Assembly: GCA_001789355.1 (NCBI GenBank)
Contig: MFZI01000009.1
Location: forward strand, 10,550-22,290
DNA length: 11,741 nucleotides
Reading direction: 5' to 3'
Source of the DNA: Candidatus Roizmanbacteria bacterium RIFCSPHIGHO2_01_FULL_39_8
GTDB lineage: Bacteria; Patescibacteriota; Microgenomatia; UBA1406; GWC2-37-13
Shown: piece by piece, positions 1-7,072 of the stretch
How positions within the stretch are numbered: the first letter of the stretch is position 1
Layout of the letters: each line of letters starts with the position of its first letter
Position numbers and translations under genes: made by a program
Notes under the pieces: model-generated
What the model was told of the DNA's origin: nothing
The model's database searches: none
The model's input: only the letters and a program-made list of their open reading frames with translations

Positions 1-141
1 ATTTTTTTCTTTTTTAACGATAAATACAGTAGTAGAAAGGAAAATAAAAAACAATCCAAGAGAAAGATAGGGAAAATATCGATAAGATACAAGAAGATAT
101 GAAAAAATGAGGCTTGTGAAAAGTGTAGTAGCTCCAAACAT
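1..141 (-). CDS. Partial hydrophobic membrane protein, N-terminal part only
   Basis: Reading leftward from the ATG at 141 gives at least 47 codons without a stop up to the window edge, so the gene continues outside. The start reads MFGATTLFTSLIFSYLLV, followed by SYRYFPYLSLGLFFIFLS and a basic stretch (VKKEKN). This looks like two closely spaced membrane helices with a short loop, the second ending in a positive, cytoplasmic-type patch. It begins 28 bp after the stop of the upstream polymerase-epimerase gene on the same strand, so it may be the next gene of the polysaccharide cluster. A perfect extended -10 box ends 8 nt before the ATG and supports this start. The family cannot be named from 47 residues; a transporter, flippase or membrane acyltransferase are all possible. 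The existence of a real gene is likely but not certain. Confidence 0.55.
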   Translation of the reverse strand, partial: MFGATTLFTSLIFSYLLVSYRYFPYLSLGLFFIFLSTTVFIVKKEKN

Positions 142-149
142 CACCAATA

Positions 150-158
150 ATTATATCA
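150..158 (-). promoter_or_regulatory. Extended -10 promoter element for the membrane protein at 141
   Basis: On the minus strand the sequence reads TGATATAAT, a full extended -10 (TGn plus consensus TATAAT). The hexamer occupies 155-150 and is 8 nt from the ATG at 141, so transcription would begin about 2 nt before the start codon. No good -35 is seen at normal spacing, which extended -10 promoters tolerate. Transcription read through from the upstream gene is also possible. Confidence 0.4.
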
Positions 159-169
159 AATCCGCAAGG

Positions 170-3058
170 TTAGTTCACTTCGTAGGCGAAGACGTCTTTT
201 TTATTCCTCCAGATGAAGTTATTTTCTCCGATAAAATTTGAGAGCTTTGGAGCTATTTTTGCATAGATTCCATAGTCTTTACTGTAGGTGATAGTGTTTC
301 CTGCAATTCTATTTTTATTTGCATTCCCCGTAAGATAAATTCCGGCTTCATTTTTATTCAGTTTATTTCCCATAACTCTATTTCCTACACTTTTTACGTA
401 CACCGCTGTTGTGTTATCACTGAGTTTATTATTCTCAATACCGTTCTGATCTGATTTTCCATATACATATACACCATACTGACTATTGTCTGATATTGTG
501 TTGTATTCGATCAGATTATTGAGCGACCCTTGATCTACGCGAACTCCTCGTTTATTTTGATAAACAGAATTATTTCGGATAATATTGTTGCTCGAATGAG
601 CTAAAGCAATACCATCATGATTATCATAGATTGTGTTATTCTCAATCACATTATTATTCGACTTTTCGTGGAGCATGATTCCATGATATTTGTTTCCATA
701 TGAAATATTATTTCTGATGGTATTTTCTATACAGCGCTTGGAAAAAATGAGGCCGTGTTTCCCGTTGTTGTAGAATTTGTTATTTTCTACCAAAAATCCG
801 TTTGAGTCGTCATGAGGGTCAAGGCCATAGACGACATTATTGTAGAATTCATTTCCCCTCCATGTCATACCTACCGCTCCATAGGTATAGGCACCAAAGT
901 AGTTTTCGTGAAATTTACTATTTATAATCTCACCCGTTAATACACCAGTCCCAAGGTTTTTTGTACTCATCCTCCAAGAAACACCATACGTGGAATAGGG
1001 CGAATTAGTTGGACGAGGATACCCCAGATAGGCAAATTCGCTATCTTTCAAATCGAGTCGTGAGCCATCTTTTACAAGGATATAACTTCTTCCATCCTTA
1101 TAATTTTTATCATAATCTTTTTTAGAATCATCCCAAGAGGTTATTTTTACTCCGTTGACAAGTATGTCTGAATTATAAGCAAAAATACGGGCTTGCTTTT
1201 TCTCTGTACTTGCAAGACGCAGCCACCTTACTTGTTCTTTATCTAGCGTGAGTGTCAAACCTGATCGGAGGTAAAGACTGGACTTGAGATACCAAACACC
1301 AGGTTCTACCTCTTCCAGATAATCTTCCCCTACGCTAGATGTAATATCAGCAAGCGTCAAACTCATACCCCTTCCCGAAACTATAATCTGATCACTCGGC
1401 CCATCATAATAAATACCAAGAGTGTCTCGATAGATTCGGACGTAATTAAATTTATAGTTTGGAGTTAAGACTAGATTTTTAGGAGGAATGGTAAAGTATA
1501 TATTGGGATCGATCCTATTCCAATTCGTGATTTTTTGGACATTGGCAAGAAGCAAATTATCCCCACTTACACCGTATTGCTCAGCTATGCTCCATATCGA
1601 TTCGCCGAGTTGGAATTTGTGTTTTTTTGTCAACAAGGAATTAATGTTTACATCGGAAGCTCCTAAAACTTTTTGAATCTCTGCTGAGGCAAGAACCGTA
1701 TTGACTTTCGGTAAAGTCTTTGCAACTAATTCTCTTTGTTTCTCCTGAGGAAGCAGATAATTATGATATTTATTGAAATAGACACCTAAGGCTACGAGAG
1801 AGAACAATAAAATTGTCCCTGCATGAGCAGAAATGGCTTGCGCAAAGGTGAACTTTTGCAATCTGGACTTATCCCAACGGGTAATCCATCCCTGTGTGCG
1901 AATACTAAGGAGTGCATAAATTCTAATATATGCCGATGCGAAGTTGAACAGGATGTATACAGGCAGAAGCAAGATATCAAGGGGATACTTCTTAAGATGC
2001 GGATACATCTTGATCGTCCTGCTGATAGCCCACCAAATTAAAATAACAATAACAGGTATCCATAACTGGAGATAAAGTGAAATGAGGAAAAAAACCGGGC
2101 TGATCAATAGAGTAAAAGGTTGGATTGCTCGGTCGATGAGATAAGCTGTGTAGATTGGACTTCTAAAAACCCATTTTTCATACAGAGCTTTGAGGTCTGC
2201 CCTCCAGCTGTTTCTGGTCCAACGAATTTGCTGGCTCAAAAATATGCTAAGTTTTTTCTCACCGACTGTGTAGACTTGGGAAGTACTCTGGTAGGTAGCC
2301 TTCCATCGGGCTGCTTCGATAAGATAGGTGAGTCGCTTGTCTTCGCCGCTTATCACTTTTTCTCCCATAAAGGTCTCATGGACCATCCGGTCCAGTAAGG
2401 GCATCACCGCTTTTTTTCGGTAAAACGCTGTTCTCCCTGATAGACAGACCAAAATGTCGCCTACTTTGCTTAAGAAAGGAATATCATCCCAGTATCTTTG
2501 CTCCAGTCTCATGCTAAAGAGCTTCTGAGCAAGCGATTGAGGTTTAATCAAGCTTTGCCTTGTCGCTACCCCGCCAATCTTGTTGTCTTTAAACGGGGCT
2601 ATGCCATGAATAAGAGTACCCTCGCGCCATATGGTATCACTGTCAATGAGTGCAACGATTTCACCTTTTGCTTTCTTGATTCCTTTGGCAAGGGCTGGTC
2701 TTTTTCCTGGCACTTTTGTCACAAGCAATTTGGCGATGGGATTTTTCTTACTAAACTGTTTAAAAATCTTAATACACTTTTTATCGGTATAATCGATGAC
2801 TGCTATTATTTCTGAAGGCCTGTTTTTTAACCATGAGGCAAGAGCTTTTTTGAAGGTTTGAGGATTTTCGTTGTATACGGGAGTTACGACAGAGACAGTC
2901 GCCTTGAAACCTGAAGGATATGGTTTATAGAAAAGTCCGGTCACTTTTTTCATTCCCCAAACGCTCCACCTCCATATCCCGATAATTCCGAGAGGAAGTA
3001 GGAAAGGATAGAAATCCAGATATTTAGTGAGATAGTAAATCAACACGTCATGCGACAT
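170..3058 (-). CDS. GT2 polysaccharide synthase - LysM - AlgG-type C5-epimerase fusion (copy A)
   Basis: A 962-residue membrane protein. It starts with one helix (about 14-36), then a GT-A glycosyltransferase family 2 domain with the processive-synthase motifs: D89, D139-S-D141, G238-E-D240 and Q276-x-x-R-W280. About 3-5 membrane segments follow (313-345, 359-387, 406-429). Next come a LysM domain (about 480-526) and a right-handed beta-helix (about 630-955) rich in Asn ladders. The helix carries AlgG hallmarks: YGVSW (691-695) and Y-G-L-D-P-H-D (744-750), the DPHD active-site motif of mannuronan C5-epimerases. Predicted role: polymerise an NDP-uronic acid (Alg8/hyaluronan-synthase-like) and epimerise residues in the emerging chain. 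ATG 3058 is preferred over an in-frame TTG at 3073 because MSHDVLIYYL aligns with the start of copy B. It begins 18 bp after the dehydrogenase stop, so the two are probably cotranscribed. Polymer identity (alginate or another uronan) is not proven. Confidence 0.88.
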   Translation of the reverse strand: MSHDVLIYYLTKYLDFYPFLLPLGIIGIWRWSVWGMKKVTGLFYKPYPSGFKATVSVVTPVYNENPQTFKKALASWLKNRPSEIIAVIDYTDKKCIKIFKQFSKKNPIAKLLVTKVPGKRPALAKGIKKAKGEIVALIDSDTIWREGTLIHGIAPFKDNKIGGVATRQSLIKPQSLAQKLFSMRLEQRYWDDIPFLSKVGDILVCLSGRTAFYRKKAVMPLLDRMVHETFMGEKVISGEDKRLTYLIEAARWKATYQSTSQVYTVGEKKLSIFLSQQIRWTRNSWRADLKALYEKWVFRSPIYTAYLIDRAIQPFTLLISPVFFLISLYLQLWIPVIVILIWWAISRTIKMYPHLKKYPLDILLLPVYILFNFASAYIRIYALLSIRTQGWITRWDKSRLQKFTFAQAISAHAGTILLFSLVALGVYFNKYHNYLLPQEKQRELVAKTLPKVNTVLASAEIQKVLGASDVNINSLLTKKHKFQLGESIWSIAEQYGVSGDNLLLANVQKITNWNRIDPNIYFTIPPKNLVLTPNYKFNYVRIYRDTLGIYYDGPSDQIIVSGRGMSLTLADITSSVGEDYLEEVEPGVWYLKSSLYLRSGLTLTLDKEQVRWLRLASTEKKQARIFAYNSDILVNGVKITSWDDSKKDYDKNYKDGRSYILVKDGSRLDLKDSEFAYLGYPRPTNSPYSTYGVSWRMSTKNLGTGVLTGEIINSKFHENYFGAYTYGAVGMTWRGNEFYNNVVYGLDPHDDSNGFLVENNKFYNNGKHGLIFSKRCIENTIRNNISYGNKYHGIMLHEKSNNNVIENNTIYDNHDGIALAHSSNNIIRNNSVYQNKRGVRVDQGSLNNLIEYNTISDNSQYGVYVYGKSDQNGIENNKLSDNTTAVYVKSVGNRVMGNKLNKNEAGIYLTGNANKNRIAGNTITYSKDYGIYAKIAPKLSNFIGENNFIWRNKKDVFAYEVN

Positions 3059-3076
3059 AAGTTGTAGGGTCAAGTC

Positions 3077-4030
3077 TTATAACTCAAGACCAATATATTT
3101 TTGCGTTCGCTCACCGTTCTTCTGAAGTTCTCTATTCACTTTGATCGCCGATTCCAGAAGTGGCAAATCAAATTTATTATTTTTTCCCCATTCTAAAAAC
3201 GCCTTCGTATCTTTGGGGAGACAACTTCCTGAAAACGGACCGAAATCTTTTGTACCATACTTTGGATTCCAGATACCTTCACAGCTTAATACGGTGTATG
3301 CAAATATTTTTTCCGGATCAGCACCTATCTTTTTTCCTACCTGTCTCATTTCGTTGAAAAAAGATATCTTGACTGCATTGAATAGATTGTGGATATATTT
3401 CTGCATCTCTGCCTCACGCAAAGTTGATCTGAAAATTGGGCAGGTAAACTTCTCATAAGCTCTCTCCAGAAGATCCCCTGATCGTTTATCATATTGGCCA
3501 ATCAAAATGATCCAGGGTCGTAAGGAATCCTCAAAGGCTGTCTTTTCTCGCAGATATTCCGGATTCATGCAGACGCCAAAGTCTTTTCCTACTTTTCGCT
3601 TCGAGTACTTTTCAATAAGGGGAATCACCAAACTTTCGGTTGTTCCCGGAGGGACGGTACTCTTGACGACAGCCAGGTGATACTTTTTTGGGGCTTTTGC
3701 GAGTCTTTTTCCAAGATCGATTGCAGCTGAAGTGAGAGCAAGAAGCGAAATCTTACCGTCTATAGTTGGAGTAGGAACGGTAAAAAAGCTGATATCGAAA
3801 TCATATAATCCGTCAAATAACTCATTTCGATCATATGTGACATATCCTTCTTCTTTCAGTTTTTTTCTTTTTTCTTCGTTACCTCCGAGGAATGCAGTCT
3901 TATATCCGAGTTGTGCGAATACTTTACCGGTTGCTTGACCGACGACTCCCGGTCCAATTATACAAATCGAAGGTTTTTTAGCGAAGCCATTTGGTTTTTC
4001 CTTCGAGAAACCATTCTTTTTTGTTTTCAT
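3077..4030 (-). CDS. UDP-glucose/GDP-mannose 6-dehydrogenase-like protein lacking the C-terminal domain
   Basis: A 317-residue NAD-dependent nucleotide-sugar 6-dehydrogenase of the AlgD/Ugd family, which oxidises the C6 hydroxyl of an NDP-hexose to a carboxylate in two NAD steps. Visible motifs: Rossmann G26-P-G28-V-V-G31; TVPTP (84-88); STVPPGTT (124-131); NPEYLRE (156-162); K211 and N215 of the central helix; and the catalytic-cysteine motif GSC270LPKD. The family normally runs to about 430 residues with a third, C-terminal nucleotide-sugar-binding domain. Here the protein stops shortly after the central dimerisation helix and the next gene begins within 18 bp, so that domain is absent, not frameshifted. 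There is also a Lys/Asn-rich extension of about 20 residues before the Rossmann fold. It sits between two uronan polymerase fusions, which supports precursor supply (GDP-mannuronate or UDP-glucuronate). Substrate choice cannot be read from the sequence. Confidence 0.85.
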   Translation of the reverse strand: MKTKKNGFSKEKPNGFAKKPSICIIGPGVVGQATGKVFAQLGYKTAFLGGNEEKRKKLKEEGYVTYDRNELFDGLYDFDISFFTVPTPTIDGKISLLALTSAAIDLGKRLAKAPKKYHLAVVKSTVPPGTTESLVIPLIEKYSKRKVGKDFGVCMNPEYLREKTAFEDSLRPWIILIGQYDKRSGDLLERAYEKFTCPIFRSTLREAEMQKYIHNLFNAVKISFFNEMRQVGKKIGADPEKIFAYTVLSCEGIWNPKYGTKDFGPFSGSCLPKDTKAFLEWGKNNKFDLPLLESAIKVNRELQKNGERTQKYIGLEL

Positions 4031-4044
4031 AAATGCAGCGATAT

Positions 4045-4073
4045 ATTGTACACGATTTAACCTGTTAAATCAA
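4045..4073 (-). promoter_or_regulatory. Sigma-70-type promoter of the dehydrogenase gene
   Basis: On the minus strand, -35 TTGATT (4073-4068), a 17-bp spacer and -10 TACAAT (4050-4045). Predicted start of transcription near 4038 leaves a leader of about 8 nt before the ATG at 4030, too short for a normal Shine-Dalgarno. It would drive the dehydrogenase and, with the 18-bp gap, polymerase copy A. Confidence 0.55.
4054..4071. promoter_or_regulatory. Perfect 18-bp palindrome inside the dehydrogenase promoter (candidate operator)
   Basis: GATTTAAC-ct-GTTAAATC: 8-bp arms with a 2-bp centre and no mismatch. It fills most of the -35/-10 spacer and touches the -35 box, the classic position for a repressor operator. 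The regulator is unknown; the XRE protein at 10742 is a possible but unsupported candidate. A cruciform or chance palindrome in AT-rich DNA is the alternative. Confidence 0.45.
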
Positions 4074-4119
4074 TCAAATCATGCAATGAACTAATAATTT
4101 ATAAAAATAATATAAGAAC

Positions 4120-4135
4120 TGTGACAACGGTCACA
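4120..4135. promoter_or_regulatory. CRP/FNR-type palindrome TGTGAC-aacg-GTCACA
   Basis: Perfect TGTGA-N6-TCACA with an extra matching base pair in each arm (6-bp arms, 4-bp centre). It lies in the 157-bp gap between polymerase copy B and the dehydrogenase, about 90 bp upstream of the predicted transcription start near 4038. The half-sites equal the Escherichia coli CRP consensus and the spacing fits a dimeric winged-helix regulator. Alternative: as RNA on the minus strand it is a 6-bp hairpin followed by a T-rich tail, so it could also be a weak terminator for copy B. A second site of the same form is at 7897-7912. Confidence 0.5.
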
Positions 4136-4187
4136 TAGTATATCATATATTTAAAATAAAGGGGTAATGATTTAGTAATAAATATAT

Positions 4188-7067
4188 CTATTTCCCCATT
4201 ATGTTTTTTCTGTTTCTCTCAAGTGTGTTATACCCTAGAAGGTTGTAAAGCTCTTTTGATACTTTGGTGTAAATGCCGTATTTTTTACTGTCTCTAATTT
4301 CGTTTTGACTAAGTATATTGTCCTGGGCACTATCGAGAAGGTAGATAGCTGTTTGGTTTTGTGAAAATAGGTTTTGAGCTATTTTATTTGATTTTGATTT
4401 TATATATACTCCTACTGTATTTCGGACGAATTCATTTGACTTTACCGTATTATTGTCTCCTCCGTCATAGAAATAAAGGCCATAATAAAGACTTTTTGAA
4501 ATCATGTTTTTCTCGATTATATTACCTTTCGAATCGGCATTTGCTCTTATACCATGACGATTCCCAATGACGGTATTATTACGGACAATATTACTATTTG
4601 AGTGCCAGAGGGCAACTCCACTCGTATTCCCCCTGACTGTGTTATTTTCAATAATATTAAAGTCTGATTTTTCGTGAAGCATGATTCCATGGAGACCATT
4701 ATTATAGGAGAGGTTATTTCGTATCGTATTATACATACATCTTTTGGAAAAAATGATTCCATGAGCTCCATTATTATGGGCAATATTATTTTCTAAGAGG
4801 AATCCGTTTGAGTCATCATGAGGATCAAGACCATAACGTATATTATGAGAAAACTCGTTACCTCTCCAAATCATACCCGTAGCCCCAAATGTATACGCAC
4901 CAAAGTAATTGTCATGAAATTTACTATCGATCACCTCACCAGTTAACAATGCTTTCTTTAATTTGACATCACTTAACTTCCATGACACGCCATAGGGAGA
5001 GACAGGCATCCCTTCAGTTCTTTGGAAACCCAGATATGCAAGCTCTGAGTTAGCTATATCCATTCTTCCTTGGTCTTTAATCATGATAAAACTTCTTCCA
5101 TCGCTTATCGTTTTGTCGTAATCATTTTTTGTACTGTCCCATGACGTTATTTTTACCCGATTAATAATAATGTCTGCATTTTTTGCCAATAGTGAAGAAA
5201 ATGTTTTGCTATTGCTTTCCAGTTTTAACCAGGTAACCTCCTGTTCATCGAGTGTTAACTTCAATCCATTATGGATAAAGATATTAGCATCGCTATACCA
5301 AACTCCCTTTTCCATTTCATAAAGATGCTGTCCCTGAAGCTTATTACTTATATCAGCAAGAGTAACTTGACTACTTCTTCCCCAAGCTAAAATGGTATTG
5401 GTTTTTTTATCGTAGCCTACTGAGAGTGAAATTTTGTCTGGGATAGACAGGTTGTAATTCGTTTTAAACACGATGGGGAGATCGTCTCCGGGAATATTGA
5501 TAATTGTTCCTGGCTTAATATTTGAACTATCGGTGATTTTTGCATCATTTGAAAAAAGCAAACGCCGGTAGTCAATATTGAGTTTTTGAGCAATAGAAAA
5601 AATCGACTCCTTGGTTTCCACAATATATTTACTTGCTAATAATTTTTTTTGGGTTTGAGTAGATGCCCCAAGTACTTGGGGACCAGTGGCAAAAGCGAGA
5701 GATGATCCTTGATGAAGAGCTTGGGAAATAAGTTTTTTCTCAGTGAGATGCGGTAGGAAGTATGAATATTGCTTGTACACGTATATACCCCATGAAAATA
5801 GGGCAATAGTCGCAAACGTTGCAATATACGCAGGCGCTTTATCCAAAAGTTTAAATTGTGAAAGTCGCGACTTATCCCAACGGGTAATCCACCCCTGAGT
5901 ATTTAAAGTGAAAAAAGCATAAATTTTGATAAATCCCGTGAGAAAAGAGTAGAGGACGAATCCTGGAAGCAGAAAAATATCTCTTGGTCTGCGTGTAAGA
6001 TGGGGATACATTTTTATTGTCCGACTCACGAACCACCACACGAAAATAACTAGTGCCGCTGGCCACATACCAGTCAATAGTGAAATAAAAAAATAGATTG
6101 GACTCAGAATAACAACGATGGATTGGAGAAATTTATCTATCTGGAAAAAGAGAAGTGCGGGATGATGTATTGGCCAACCCTTTGCTATGGCTTTTATGTC
6201 AGCTCTTAGTGCATTCCTTGACCATCGAAGCCTCTGCTTGAGATATGATCTTAGGTCTTTCATTCCGGGTGTATAGACATGGGCGTTACTTTGATAAGCA
6301 ACATTCCATCCTGCTTCCAAAACCAAATAGGTCAAAGTCTTATCGTCACCGCTGATCACTGGTTTACCTAAAAAGGTTTCATTGACTAAGCTAGGAAGCA
6401 TAGGCAAAATGATTTGCCTACGATAGAAAGCTGTCCTTCCCGATAAACAGATGAGAGCTTTACCGGAAGCTGCTAGAAAAGGATATTCGACAAGGTAGCG
6501 CAAGTCGAGTTGAATGTCGAATATCTTTTGAGCGAAAGTCTTCGGATTTAGCACATTCTGATATGTTCCTACACCCGCAGTTTTGGGGCTACGAAAAGGT
6601 GGTAGACCATGTTCTATGACTCGTCTATCCCAGAGCGTGTCGCTGTCAACGAGAGCTACGATTTCACTCGTGGCTTGTTTTATTCCATCAGCAAGGGCTG
6701 GTCTTTTTCCAGGAGTATGAGTAACAATCAATACAGACCGCTTGAAGCGTTTTGAAAATTGTTGAAAGACTTCTATGCATTTTTTGTCTGTGTAGTCTAT
6801 AACCGCAATTATCTCTGTTGGCCTATTTTTCTTCCATGATGCCAAAGCCGCCCGAAAGACAGAAGGGTTTTCGTTATAAACAGGAGTAACGATTGATACA
6901 CTGGTGTGATAGGAAGAAGTGATAGGTTTGTATCCAAGACTTATTAATTCTTTGAGTATCCAAACAGACCATCTCCATATTCCAATTATTCCAAGCGGAA
7001 CAAGAAATGGATAATGATAGAGATACTGTTGGATATAAAAAGAGATGTCCCGATAATAGATGGTCAT
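4188..7067 (-). CDS. GT2 polysaccharide synthase - LysM - AlgG-type C5-epimerase fusion (copy B)
   Basis: A 959-residue paralogue of the fusion at 170-3058 with the same domain order and near-colinear length. GT2 motifs: D91, D141-S-D143, G240-D-D242 and Q278-R-L-R-W282, the GDD and QRLRW forms being closest to hyaluronan synthase and Alg8. Membrane segments are near 18-36, 312-347, 362-388 and 412-430. A LysM domain lies at about 479-526. The AlgG-like part has YGVSW (692-696) and Y-G-L-D-P-H-D (745-751), then about ten beta-helix turns with NN-x-I/V repeats. Predicted role: polymerise and epimerise a uronic acid polymer at the membrane. The ATG is 5 bp after the stop of the fibronectin-domain gene, indicating coexpression; no strong Shine-Dalgarno is present. 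Copies A and B share scattered identical DNA blocks, so they come from a duplication that has since diverged. Whether the two make different polymers is unknown. Confidence 0.88.
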   Translation of the reverse strand: MTIYYRDISFYIQQYLYHYPFLVPLGIIGIWRWSVWILKELISLGYKPITSSYHTSVSIVTPVYNENPSVFRAALASWKKNRPTEIIAVIDYTDKKCIEVFQQFSKRFKRSVLIVTHTPGKRPALADGIKQATSEIVALVDSDTLWDRRVIEHGLPPFRSPKTAGVGTYQNVLNPKTFAQKIFDIQLDLRYLVEYPFLAASGKALICLSGRTAFYRRQIILPMLPSLVNETFLGKPVISGDDKTLTYLVLEAGWNVAYQSNAHVYTPGMKDLRSYLKQRLRWSRNALRADIKAIAKGWPIHHPALLFFQIDKFLQSIVVILSPIYFFISLLTGMWPAALVIFVWWFVSRTIKMYPHLTRRPRDIFLLPGFVLYSFLTGFIKIYAFFTLNTQGWITRWDKSRLSQFKLLDKAPAYIATFATIALFSWGIYVYKQYSYFLPHLTEKKLISQALHQGSSLAFATGPQVLGASTQTQKKLLASKYIVETKESIFSIAQKLNIDYRRLLFSNDAKITDSSNIKPGTIINIPGDDLPIVFKTNYNLSIPDKISLSVGYDKKTNTILAWGRSSQVTLADISNKLQGQHLYEMEKGVWYSDANIFIHNGLKLTLDEQEVTWLKLESNSKTFSSLLAKNADIIINRVKITSWDSTKNDYDKTISDGRSFIMIKDQGRMDIANSELAYLGFQRTEGMPVSPYGVSWKLSDVKLKKALLTGEVIDSKFHDNYFGAYTFGATGMIWRGNEFSHNIRYGLDPHDDSNGFLLENNIAHNNGAHGIIFSKRCMYNTIRNNLSYNNGLHGIMLHEKSDFNIIENNTVRGNTSGVALWHSNSNIVRNNTVIGNRHGIRANADSKGNIIEKNMISKSLYYGLYFYDGGDNNTVKSNEFVRNTVGVYIKSKSNKIAQNLFSQNQTAIYLLDSAQDNILSQNEIRDSKKYGIYTKVSKELYNLLGYNTLERNRKNIMGK

Positions 7068-7072
7068 ATTTT

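Noticed and set aside
1488..2815. Plus-strand open frames of 60-105 codons opposite polymerase copy A
   Set aside because: They are shadows of the coding strand, with no start signals or recognisable domains; the same holds opposite the other large genes.
170..3058. NosD/copper-type or pectate-lyase reading of the beta-helix
   Set aside because: The DPHD and YGVSW motifs, the upstream GT2 domain and the neighbouring lyase and dehydrogenase fit AlgG-type epimerase better.
3059..3073. TTG start for polymerase copy A, 5 codons upstream of ATG
   Set aside because: No ribosome-binding signal favours it, and the ATG at 3058 aligns with the start of copy B.
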